Assembly: GCA_030374735.1 (NCBI GenBank)
Contig: JASCIV010000372.1
Span: 1-22,469, forward strand
Direction of reading: 5' to 3'
Source of the DNA: Gracilaria caudata
Taxonomy: Eukaryota > Rhodophyta > Florideophyceae > Gracilariales > Gracilariaceae
Length of the DNA stretch: 22,469 nucleotides
Shown: positions 1-8,737 of the stretch, piece by piece
Layout of the letters: each line of letters opens with the position of its first letter
How positions within the stretch are numbered: the stretch's first letter is position 1
Program-made: the position numbers and the translations under genes
The notes under the pieces: model-generated
Database searches by the model: none
The model's input: the letters and a program-made list of their open reading frames with translations, nothing else
Told to the model about the DNA's origin: nothing

Positions 1-13
1 TCATTCTTCTTCC

Positions 14-3000
14 ATGTCTCCAAACTCATCCAATGCGCAGATGCCGACGTTCGACATCTTCCTCAGTCACGCTAGAGAAGACAAGGAGACCATTGCCCGT
101 CCATTGTACCAACGTCTTTACAATCGTGGCCTATCCGTCTTCTTCGATGTGGAGTCCTTCCGTCTCGGTGACGACTGTCCAAAAGTTATGGACGACGCCA
201 CGCAGTCGGCTCCCGTGGGAGTGTTCATCATGAGTTCCGAATTTGTTGCGAAGAATTGGCCAATGCGTGAGCTTTTGTGTTTTGTGGAGCGTTACGACCG
301 CGCCGTGTCCATCGATGAGAATCCTCCATTGCTTATCCCTGTGTTCTACCGTCTTTGTACACGTGATTGCCGCGATCCAAACATGTTCGACACCTACAGC
401 AACATCTTTGTTCGGCACGGGTTGGTGAGGCGTGCGATGAGTGGCGTCGTTCCACTGCAAGCTGTTTCGCATGCATTGCACACTATCGCTACGGTGTGGA
501 GCATCGAAAACAGACACGGCGCATCTAACGACGACAATCCGAACATGGTCTCCACCAGAGCATCGTTCATTGAAATGATTGAGGATAGAATTGTTGAACG
601 TTTGCAAACGGACATGCTTGGCCTGATAAGCAAATGTAATCCTGTGGTAGATACCGAACCTCGGCACCAAGATGTTTACAAAGCTGTGAACATGGTGCCA
701 CCAAATCCGCCCAGGCTAACTCTGAACTATGACTCACTCAATACATGTGAAGGAAGGCTGAGAGCTGCAGTTTTACGCGAGAGCGGAAGCCGAATCGTTG
801 CTGTGGTAGCTTCTGGAAAAGGTGGCGTGGGAAAAACGTGCGCCCTAAAAGGACTTGGTGAAGACATACAAGTCAAAGAGGTGTTTCCGGATGGTATCCT
901 GTACATGGAGCTTGGGAATGATGCGGGAGTATCAGATTGAATGGAGGGAATCGCGAAGATTGTTGATCGCGCTGGAGGATCGGAACTACTACAGAAAGAG
1001 ATTAAGGGTGCTAAAATTGTTGAAGAGGCGTGCGAGAAGGGTGCAAAGTGGTTTGAATCACGCAAATGCTTGTTTCTGATTGACGACATATGGAATGTGA
1101 ATGGAATAAACTCGAGAGCATTGGGAACGCTTGGGCTATTTTTGAATGCAAACAGCAGAATGGTGTACACAACGAGAGACGAGCATTTTCTGGAGCGTGC
1201 TAATGAAGTGATTAGGTTTGAAGAGAAGGAAACGTTTGGCGAGGTATCGCGGCAAATGCTCCTGAAACACGCTGGGTTTGAAAGAGATGTTGAGCTTGAC
1301 GCCAAGAACGAGAAAGCACTGAAGCATTTTTTGGGCTTGTGCGGTGGTCTTCCGCTAGGGTTCGGGATTGTGGGACGTTGTGTATGAGAGTATTCGCACC
1401 ATTGCTTGAAGAAGCAAGACGCATTGTCAGAGGTCTACGAAGATGTATTGGCACATCGAAAAGACTTGATGGATGAAGAAGCTGATGAGTATGGTCAACT
1501 ACAGAGGATTGCGGATATGTCTCTTGAAGTGTTGAAAAAGCGGAACAAGGAAGTGGATTTCGAGCGGAGATTCCGGGCCTTGTGTGTTGTTCAGAAACAG
1601 CAATCGGTACCGGAAGATATGCTGCGAAAGCTGTGGGGCTTGGATACGTTGAACGAAACCAGAAGGATTGTGGAATGGTTTGCGAATGTATCTGTTTTGC
1701 AAAGGACGAGGAACAAGGGTTCAATTTTTGTGAAGCTGCATGACTTGATACTGGATATCGCTGTGCGCAAGGCTGGGGAAGCAGAGGAGATAAAAGCGTT
1801 CTTTAAAACCCTTGTACACAATTACATGGCATCTGATGAAAAGAACGCGAGAGGCGATGCGTTGATATCTGGAAAGGGACAAGCTCATAAAGGCTTTCTG
1901 CATTGTATACCGAAGGCCATCAAACAAGCTATTGCAAAATCGGTTTCGCGGCACGAGTGGTGGAATGCTAAAGATGATGGGTACATATACGACAACATTT
2001 GCAGAATACTTCGAAACGCAGGGTATAGTCATCGGCTGCTGCTGTTATTATCGCAACCGCAGTGGATTGTGAAGCGATTGGTTGAAGGGGGAATCGTCAG
2101 TGTGGAACAGGACTTGGAGCATGGAAAAGCAATGATTGGCGACAAGGCTGGGCAATACACGGAGCGCAAGGAGCATCTGGAAATGGTTGGTAGGGCTGCC
2201 AGGCTGAGCGTAAGGTTTGTTAACCGCAATCCTCGTGAGGTGTGGTTCCAAGTACACGGACGGCTGCTGTGGCACGTGACGAAGAGCAAGTTGACGAGGG
2301 AATTCGTAAGGAAGATGGAAATGTATGCACCCAAACCATGGCTGAAAGCGTCTCCCGGGCTGTTGCAACAGGCGGGAAGTGGCGCAGTGGCAGTTGTGAA
2401 TGGCCCAGGAAGAGTGGTGTGCACTCGGGAAGAGGGTGACGAAATCTGGATTTTGTGCGAGGAAAGCAAGAGTCATGTGATGCACGTAGGTACATATAAT
2501 CGACCGCACAGTCGATACGAACATGTCGAAATTCTGGAGCTAGGAGGAGAGATTAGGGACGTGGTCCTGGCTTCGTTCTTACCCGACCGGCGGAGCGTGG
2601 TGACAGCGCACGATGGAAATATTCGTGTGTGGAACAGGCAGACGGGGACTTGCGAGCAAGTGGTCTCACATGACTGCGAGAATCACGAAAAGTTCATCTT
2701 GTTTTGCGCAGACGGGACTCGAATGGCCTGCCAGAAGAAGGATCACTCCGTTCAACTGTGGGATACACGGAACGGAAAACTAGTGGGGCAGCTGTTGCGA
2801 GGTCACACAGGCACGGTGAGCTGCGTCGCACTGAGCGCGGACGGCACTCGCATTGTGTCAGGGTCTTGGGACAAGACGGTACGAATGTGGGACGCGCAAA
2901 GTGGCAACGCCGTCGGGCAGCCGCTGCGTGGACACACAGATTTAGTGACGAGCGTTGCACTGAGCGCGGACGGCACTCGCATTGTGTCAGGGTCTTGGGA

Positions 3001-3907
3001 CAAGACGGTGCGGGTGTGGGACGCGCGTAGCTGCAACGCCGTCGGGGAGCCGCTGCGAGGGCACACACACCGTGTGACGTGCGTGGCAGTGAGTGCTAAC
3101 GGCACTCGCATTGTGTCTGGGGCACGAACGGTGCGCGTGTGGGACGCGCAAAGTCGGAACTCCGGCGGGCATGCGCTGCTAGGTCACACAGGTTGGGTGA
3201 GCTGCGTCGCACTGAGCGCGGACGGCACTCGCATTGTGTCAGAGTCTTGGGACAAGACGGTGCGCATTTGGGATGCGCGGAGTGGTAACGCCGTCGGGCA
3301 GGCGCTGCGAGGTCACAAAGACATCGTGAATTGCGTGGCACTGAGCCCGGACGGAACTCACATTGTGTCCGGGTCTTGGGACCAGACGGTGCGGGTGTGG
3401 GACGCGCGTAGTGGGAACGCCGTCGGGCAGCCGCTGCGAGGGCACAGAGGCTGGGTGACGTGCGTGGCAGTGAGTGCGGACGGCACTCGCATTGTGTCAG
3501 GGTCTGATGACGATACGGTGCGGGTGTGGGACGCGCGTAGTGGTAACGCCGTCGGGCAGCCTCTGCTAGGCTACATAGACGGGGTGAGGTGTGTTGCACT
3601 GAGCGCGGATGGCACTCATATTGTTTCGGACGATGGGCTTACGGGACGGCTGTGGGTGGTCACCGCCGATGGCGACGAGTGTGTGCTCACTTCACGTGAT
3701 GCCGCTTGGCGGCACACCATCGATTCGCTCTCGCTTACGTGGTCGTCCGAACACTATTGGAGACCACAATCAGCGCAAGTAAGCGACCGAGCCGTGGACG
3801 GCTCTGAGGTTGTGCTTGGCACCTGTGATGCTCCTGTGCGGAATGTTAGTGGCGGTGATGTGTACTTCGATAGGAGCTTCAGTGGCTCGTGTCGAATTGT
3901 GCGGTAA
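14..3907 (+). CDS. TIR–NB-ARC–WD40 receptor (STAND/NLR-like), frame broken by two TGA codons
   Basis: The single frame has 1298 codons. Numbering codons from the ATG at 14, a TIR domain spans about 12-140: strand A FDIFLSH, a BB-loop region SFRLGDDCP, and NWPMREL, whose Glu86 sits where TIR NADases carry the catalytic Glu. NB-ARC follows: P-loop GKGGVGKT (268-275), Walker B LFLIDDIW (Asp357/358), TTRD sensor (Arg388) and GLPL (445-448). A winged helix ends in LHDL (575-578), the MHD equivalent. An Apaf-1-like helical stretch and about nine WD40 blades come next, seven of them regular from codon 930. Family knowledge: WD40 senses, NB-ARC oligomerises on nucleotide, TIR signals or cleaves NAD+. 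TGA interrupts codons 309 and 458 without changing frame, so this is a recent pseudogene, a readthrough gene, or separate shorter proteins (TIR plus P-loop 14-940; NB-ARC core 941-1387; ARC2 plus WD40 1406-3907). The leader before the ATG is pyrimidine-rich. The domain call is firm; expression as one protein is uncertain. Confidence 0.85.
938..940 (+). other. In-frame TGA stop 1 within NB-ARC
   Basis: TGA falls just after the P-loop region (…AGVSD stop MEGIAK…) and is followed at once by ATG in the same frame. NB-ARC homology continues without a frame change. A one-base change from CGA, TGG or GGA would create it. Confidence 0.85.
1385..1387 (+). other. In-frame TGA stop 2, just after the GLPL motif
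   Basis: The reading …GRCV stop EYSHH… stays in frame 2. The next six codons are open and lead straight into the ARC2/winged-helix region. No ATG sits directly after this stop; the first usable codon downstream of it is a TTG at 1406. Confidence 0.85.
2801..3691 (+). repeat. Seven 129-bp tandem WD40 repeats
   Basis: Units start at 2801, 2930, 3059, 3182, 3311, 3440 and 3569, each encoding a 43-aa blade of pattern GHxxxVxCVALSADGTRIVSGSWDKTVRVWDARSGNAVGQPL (written here as a consensus of short blocks). The third unit is 6 bp shorter, missing two residues in the SWDK turn. The seventh is the most diverged and ends the propeller. The high nucleotide identity between units indicates recent unit duplication or gene conversion. 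Two diverged blades precede the array (about 2560-2800). Confidence 0.9.
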
Positions 3908-4016
3908 ATGTTACTGTGATGAACTGTGGTTTGCGCATTGCCTGCAAACATCGGGGGACGAGAAAGGGCGGCGATCATGAGTTGAGGCGTGCTGAACTTG
4001 ACAGTCGGCGTGGGTG

Positions 4017-4463
4017 CTAGGCTGCGTCAGCATCTCCGAGCACGGGGGAAGCAGAGCGCGACGAGTGACGCTCAGGTGGCGGAGCTCCGCCATGGATGCG
4101 GTGGACGGAGGCTGCTCGCGGCGTGCGGTGGGCGGCACGCCAAGCGCGAGCTGCGCCGACCGCGAGACGACCGCGCGCTGCACAGAACGCAAGCAATGAA
4201 AGACGCGCCTGCGGGCGGCGGCTGCGCGAGAGGCGCGGCGGTGGTCAGCGACGGCGCGGCGCGCTCGTGCGTTCGCGCCCAGCGGCTACGGCCGCACTGC
4301 GCGCGTTGGTGGCGTCGTCGCCGTGGCTGCCGTGCTGAACGCGTCGGCGCGGGCGCGCTTCATGGCCGTGCGAAGCACGCGCACGCACGCGTGTCAGCGC
4401 TGGCCACGTGGGCACGTGCGGCACGCGCAAAGATGTTTGGTGTCTGGTGTGTGCCCGGGGGAA
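4017..4463 (-). repeat. GC-rich dispersed repeat, copy A
   Basis: Read on the minus strand, this stretch matches 16391-16665 and 22164-22440. Shared blocks include CCCACGTGGCCAGCGCT, a block with GGCGACGACGCCACC, and a GCGGCCGTAG block. It also shares with copy C a distal end around TTCCCCC and a TGACGCA block. The palindrome CACGTG in the core resembles a plant/algal G-box. The open frames on both strands look like GC-driven shadows rather than genes. It may be a mobile repeat or duplicated promoter/5' gene DNA. Confidence 0.7.
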
Positions 4464-5226
4464 ACTTATGCGCCTGGCTACTCGTCCTCTAGCGCGAGAC
4501 TTGGCCCGACTCACAATCAACCGCCATGATTTAAGATATCCAGCAGTCTTGACGCAATCGTGTTATCTATCTGTACCACAAAACTTCAACTTTCCGTCAC
4601 CCTGCTTGCTTATTGAGCCTCTGTTGCCCATTGGATTGTGGCCTACAATTTGTAGGGCTCCGTAGGTACATAGTCGTCTATTAAAACAGAATACTATTTC
4701 CCCCTTCCGTTCGGATACGGGAGATCTGATGAGGCAATGCCAACGGTTAGGCTAGCTTCTTCTCCACGTAGGCAATATGAGACCTTCGCGCATCAGCCAT
4801 TTTGTCATAGGACGAGTAGAACTTCGTCACTTCCACAATTGCACCGTCGTCGACCATGAGAAGAGATCACCTCTTGTGGCGCACTCCTCACGAGCCATGA
4901 CCGATCGGTCTCAAATCCTTCGCGTGCGATTCATTCACACTCACGAGTACATAATTCATAATCAATGGCCACATCACAATGACCCCGCCACAACCATGCC
5001 ACAATACGTCATGAACCATCAGTACGCCACGTTAACTGTTGTACGGTACCAGTGGTACCCTTCCAGGTAGTGCAGCCAGTCTCTTCTACAGCACAATCTT
5101 TGTCGCAACCAGATCAGCTTCGAGCCATGACAGCCATACACATGCCAAGCCGTTTCCATGTACGAGTTAGATTTGATCAGATACGACACACAGATGCGCA
5201 CATTTCGTCGCTGGCTTGCAAAGCGC
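4464..5226. other. Non-coding stretch without a supported gene
   Basis: I see no convincing gene here. The short open frames, such as 4777-5070, have no recognisable domain. The stretch holds a 36-bp block (5071-5106) that recurs inverted at 21697-21732, and a small GGTACC-AGT-GGTACC inverted repeat near 5046-5060. Confidence 0.5.
5071..5106 (+). repeat. 36-bp block repeated inverted at 21697-21732
   Basis: The block starting TGCAGCCAGTCTCTTC matches the reverse complement of 21697-21732 at 33 of 36 positions. Flanks do not align clearly. It may be the remnant of a mobile element or a shared binding region. Confidence 0.65.
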
Positions 5227-5472
5227 TCAAATCAACGGCCAGTTCGTGGAAACCGCGCTATCGTTCTCTGAAACAGGGCGTGTGCGTTTTCTGAATGAAC
5301 TGCGTCGACCGGCTGCTTGGATCCTACGGCGGTACTGTTTTGCAATCTCGCGGTTGGGCGCCTTCATCATGATAAAGTGAGTGATCAACTGCTGCCGTCG
5401 CCTCTGGCCTTCAAGAAAAGCTCTCATTGCGTCACGTATGTCACACATGCCTATCTCTTGCTCTCTTTCCAT
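5227..5472 (-). CDS. Possible small charged protein, 81 aa
   Basis: An ATG in a good eukaryotic context (AAAATGG) opens 81 codons. The product is rich in Arg, Lys, Glu and Gln, with a likely helical segment of alternating charged and hydrophobic residues (residues about 10-50: IRDAMRAFLEGQRRRQ, then APNREIAKQYRRR). I do not recognise a family. A DNA-binding fragment of a transposase or a regulatory peptide is possible, but nothing in the sequence proves it. No partner gene is adjacent. It could be a chance frame. Confidence 0.3.
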   Translation of the reverse strand: MEREQEIGMCDIRDAMRAFLEGQRRRQQLITHFIMMKAPNREIAKQYRRRIQAAGRRSSFRKRTRPVSENDSAVSTNWPLI

Positions 5473-5474
5473 TT

Positions 5475-6121
5475 TCTAGTGCAAAATCAGAACGAGTCAC
5501 GGCTTTGCTGTGAAAAGTTGTTGTTGTGGTGGCAGGCGATAGCTTCGAAGAAAGAAGCAATGTTTTAAAAGAATGGCGGTACGTTTCAGGTTTGTACTCG
5601 AAGCCTTCGGCGTGATTTCAAAATTTTAAATATTGAGATCGTCGAGACGGAGCGATCTGAAGATCAATCTGAAGATCGATCTTTGTACACGTACAAAGGA
5701 TAGCTTTCCCCAAACTGATGGGCGATGCTTGACTTGAACAAGGACAAAACTTCTTGAACAATCATGATGCGACCGATCCGATCCATTCCTCGGCTACATC
5801 TTGCGGGAGCATGGCCTTGTGTGCTAAGTGTTTCTTAGCTAAACACGTTTAGCATTCTAACGAACCTCCGCCACGGAAACCTCACTATCCAAGCGTTCGT
5901 AAGCCGCACTTAACGCCGTGAACTGGTCTTGTTGCGACAGAAGCTTAATTGATGAGGCGTAAAAGCTGGGGCTCTGCTATCTCTGCTTGTTGCAGCTGCT
6001 CGGCGCCGAGGCGAGGCATTTGGGGGCGAAATGGTTTGAATGATTATGTTTGCCGTGGCTAATACTGGAAGAGGCGTCTCTTAACTGTGTATTTGCTAAT
6101 TGAACAGATGAAATCGTGAAC
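5475..6121. other. Non-coding stretch with short direct and inverted repeats
   Basis: No gene is supported. It contains a direct repeat of ATCTGAAGATC (about 5655-5678), a hairpin CTTTGTAC-AC-GTACAAAG (5681-5698), and overlapping stem-loops GCTAAG/CTTAGC and GCTAAAC/GTTTAGC (5823-5853). Weak similarity to the sequence upstream of the other repeat arm (15.29-15.36 kb) begins near 6040. Confidence 0.5.
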
Positions 6122-6712
6122 AAGGCACAGAAATAATTATTGCTGATGGCGTAGCAGAAATCCCATTGCTGGCGCTTTGCGTTGTGCCGGAGTACTTTAA
6201 GGATTATAACGCCTCGAGCGTTTTTGGTGCACAACCGTTCTGGATGCCAATGCATACTGCTTTAACGAGTTGGTTTATGTCAAAGTGTCATGCCAATCTC
6301 TATTTCAGCAGTGTGCGCGGGAAAGAAAATGCCACTACATGGAAGATAACACTATGATCTCTCCCTTGGTGCTATTGTACTATCATGTTCCGTGTCATGG
6401 CATTTTATTTCCTGTATGAGTTGCATAGGCTGGAGAGAATGGTGATTAGAAAAGATGCGCTTTTAGGGGCATGCATTTTGATTTTTGGAAGCTCCCTGAT
6501 GCAACTATTCTAAGCAAAGCACCAGAAAAGAAGTTTTTGTCCAAGCCTGATTGCACGAAATCTTCTGGTTCTGGTGTTTTGATTGGAAGCGGTCACAGGG
6601 CGCAAGTGCATGTTCTCAGAGGATAGTACAAGTACAAATGATATGCAAAGCAAAAAAGAAAAAGAAATGAGCTTCACTTTAGATTAATATGCTGAGTTTT
6701 TCAGACTCAGAA
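6122..6712 (+). repeat. Inverted-repeat arm 1, carrying a decayed gene fragment
   Basis: This stretch is clearly homologous to the reverse complement of 14690-15288, about 8 kb away. Both copies encode the same C-terminal peptide ending …NATTWKITL and then TGA (6355-6357 here), with a leading GTE-I-ADGV-E-P stretch. Past the stop, a second open segment (about 6385-6513) encodes a hydrophobic tail containing YFLYE and ending GSSLMQLF. This arm lacks the upstream part of the gene that survives near the other arm. I do not recognise the protein family. Homology extends roughly 200 bp beyond the last coding segment. Confidence 0.75.
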
Positions 6713-6801
6713 ATTGTTCTGTTCCGAAGAGTAGGGCTGTATGGTGGGGCCCTTGATCACGGCTTGAAAGACCACTAGGCCCTGTGGTGTCCCATCGCAC
6801 T

Positions 6802-7788
6802 TCAGGCTACGTAATAAGTGCGCCCGACATGCATTTCGTCTATAGCCACAATGTCTCGCATGGTAACGCCATCATGGATATACAAGTCTTGTACATACAC
6901 TCGGCAATCGTTGTCATCGTCGCCGCCGTCCGAAGCACCACCAAACCGTGGTCCAAAGTGAGAAGCTCCACGCCATCTGCTGCGATTTTTGGCACCGCTT
7001 GGATGCCGCAGTGTGCTTCCTAGCGACTGTGTGTTCCCCAAACACGCCGTGCGCTCGGCCCACACACCTTTTCCATGCGTACCAGCCTCCAAGTCTGCAC
7101 CCCCTGCCAGCGACGGCGGCATAATAGGCACAGAGCGCAGATATGTTCGGTACGTGCATGGATGCGGCTGCTGCGTTGCCGATGTAGCGTGCCGGACCTC
7201 AATTGAAGAAGAGAGCCGTGGACCGACAGCATGGGTAGCCTCCCTGCGACTGGCCTGTGTGGCGCTCGTGTGCGTTTCCATGTCGCGCGCGCGCGCGACG
7301 AATTGCTGTCTATTGCAGTGGCGCTGGGGCGACGACGACTGGGCACGCGCGACTGTGCGAAGGGTGGCTATGTTGTGATGAAGGGTGGACGACGTGAGGC
7401 GGTGCGTAGTGGGGGACGGCACGGCCTCATTGTCGGCGTTTCCATCGCTCTCGTCGTCGGTGTGGTTGTGGCGGTCCATGTCGCTGTGGCCTTCAGACCG
7501 TTCCGCGCGTCGCCTCAGGGCGGGTTGACGTGCGGCAAGATAGGTGCGGTGGCGGGGAAGGGAACTGAAGTGGACGGCGTACGCGCAGGTCGGGAGCGGC
7601 GGCAGCGTGGAAATAGTAAAAGCGGGAGGTCCGGAAGCCGGAGGTTCGGAAGTGGCAGGGCCGGAAGTGGCGGTCTGGGACGGCGTTGGCGAATGATGCG
7701 TTTGGAAAGTTGCGGAAGCGACGGAGGCCGCGGGGGCGGAGTGCGGGTTGATGAGGAAAGCGGGAATGGTGCTGGAGGAGAAGGACAT
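6802..7788 (-). CDS. Hypothetical low-complexity protein, 328 aa
   Basis: This is a long minus-strand frame. The first 70 residues are Ser/Thr/Pro/Ala-rich and probably disordered (motifs such as TSGPATSEPPASGPP). An Arg/His/Asp/Glu-rich middle follows. The C-terminus is more protein-like: an acidic GGDDDNDC run, then YVQDLYIHDGV and IDEMHVGRTYYVA. No transmembrane segment or catalytic motif is visible. The ATG at 7788 follows a long C/T-rich leader on the minus strand, which supports this start. The 8737-8210 gene lies upstream in the same orientation about 420 bp away. The function is unknown, and part of the middle could be a GC-driven open frame. Confidence 0.5.
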   Translation of the reverse strand: MSFSSSTIPAFLINPHSAPAASVASATFQTHHSPTPSQTATSGPATSEPPASGPPAFTISTLPPLPTCAYAVHFSSLPRHRTYLAARQPALRRRAERSEGHSDMDRHNHTDDESDGNADNEAVPSPTTHRLTSSTLHHNIATLRTVARAQSSSPQRHCNRQQFVARARDMETHTSATQASRREATHAVGPRLSSSIEVRHATSATQQPHPCTYRTYLRSVPIMPPSLAGGADLEAGTHGKGVWAERTACLGNTQSLGSTLRHPSGAKNRSRWRGASHFGPRFGGASDGGDDDNDCRVYVQDLYIHDGVTMRDIVAIDEMHVGRTYYVA

Positions 7789-8209
7789 GGTTGAGTTGAG
7801 GGTGGGGGAGGAGCGGGAGGTGATGTAGACGGGGATGTTTGAGCAAATGGTGGGCGGCGAGAGTGGTGCGGAAGATAGGTTGAAGGAGGGGTGAGCTGGG
7901 TGAGTGGGTTACATAGGGGTGGGTGAGCGCAGCGGGGCAGCGCGCTGTCGGCGCGCGCATGTGGGGAGCATGGCGCTGGGCACGCTGCTGGTGCGCAGCG
8001 ACTGCGACAGCGGCGTGGACGCGAGGCGGGAACGGCGCGTTGCGTCGACGGGGACGGTGGAAGGAGAGGGGGGAGCTTAGAGCATTCGCGGCGAAAAAGC
8101 CGTCGATGCAGCTTGGAAATCTCGGAGGTTTCAGCCCAACGCGTGTCTACGTACAAGTGCATTGCACGTCAGACACGTTGATGTGCTGTCGCCAAGCACG
8201 GAGCTTTTT
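7789..8209 (-). promoter_or_regulatory. Pyrimidine-rich leader/promoter region
   Basis: On the minus strand this 421-bp gap is strongly C/T-rich (runs such as CTCCTCCCCCACCC) and ends in CAACTCAACC directly before the ATG at 7788. Long frames on either strand here are low-complexity Pro/Ser or Arg/Gly strings and are best read as composition artefacts. A promoter or 5' untranslated role is inferred from position. Confidence 0.35.
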
Positions 8210-8737
8210 TTAATCCGCTGAGCAGGAAACAACCACCGTCACCATCAGCGCGTTTCTGAGCTTCACAAGCGCAACTGCACCGGGAAATCGGCGCATGGCA
8301 CCGAGATCAAATTCGTGATCTGCCAGAGCGTTTGTAAGATCGATTCTTCTTTGCTGATCCGCATTAGCCACCAGCATGACGGCACGATCTACGATTTTGT
8401 CCGGCTCATCACAGTGTATAATTGCGGATGTGCCAAAACAGTCCGGCTCCGAAATCTCAACGTCGAACGTATTTCGTCGAATTTGCTCGTACGCTAGCCG
8501 AAATGCTACACCGTACATCTTGGCGCACCATTGTAAACGTCGCCGACCGTTGACCAACAGAAGAAGGTTGAGTTGGTACAACGCCGCCTTGTCGGTTTTA
8601 ATGTTACTCCAGATTTTGTCTCTTTCTTCAATTTCAAATGGAAACTGGCCGTTTTCTCCGACTCCGTCGCAATGCACTGTGTACTGAGGCTCGTCACCTC
8701 TAACGTCGGCGTTCCGAGCAAGCAAGAATTTCTTCAT
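8210..8737 (-). CDS. Hypothetical soluble protein, 175 aa
   Basis: The 175-codon minus-strand frame runs from an ATG in the context AAAAATGA to TAA. The product has ordinary globular composition: MKKFLLARNADV at the N-terminus, then FEIEERDKIWSNIKTDKAA, a hydrophobic LNLLLLVNGRRRL segment, several Cys (CDGVG, WCAKM, DCFG, HCDEP) and the hydrophobic end ALMVTVVVSCSAD. I find no signal peptide and no motif I can name. The Cys and His are scattered and do not form a clear zinc finger. It is intronless, and a poly-T tract overlaps the stop on the plus strand. The function is unknown. Confidence 0.5.
   Translation of the reverse strand: MKKFLLARNADVRGDEPQYTVHCDGVGENGQFPFEIEERDKIWSNIKTDKAALYQLNLLLLVNGRRRLQWCAKMYGVAFRLAYEQIRRNTFDVEISEPDCFGTSAIIHCDEPDKIVDRAVMLVANADQQRRIDLTNALADHEFDLGAMRRFPGAVALVKLRNALMVTVVVSCSAD

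Noticed and set aside
2694..3599. Minus-strand open frames across the WD40 array
   Set aside because: They arise from the repeated GC-rich coding sequence of the plus strand and have repetitive Cys/Arg/Pro composition.
14..3907. Alternative genetic code with TGA as a sense codon
   Set aside because: Several other good frames here (ending at 17259, 18371, 19751, 10767 and 6802) stop at TGA, and the receptor uses TGG normally.
4777..5070. 97-aa plus-strand frame
   Set aside because: Composition is His/Arg/Thr-rich without hydrophobic core or motifs; likely chance.
7231..8162. Plus-strand Gly/Arg frame (7231-7794) and minus-strand Pro/Ser frame (8162-7515)
   Set aside because: Low-complexity shadows of the C/T-rich leader and of the 328-aa frame; no protein-like segments.
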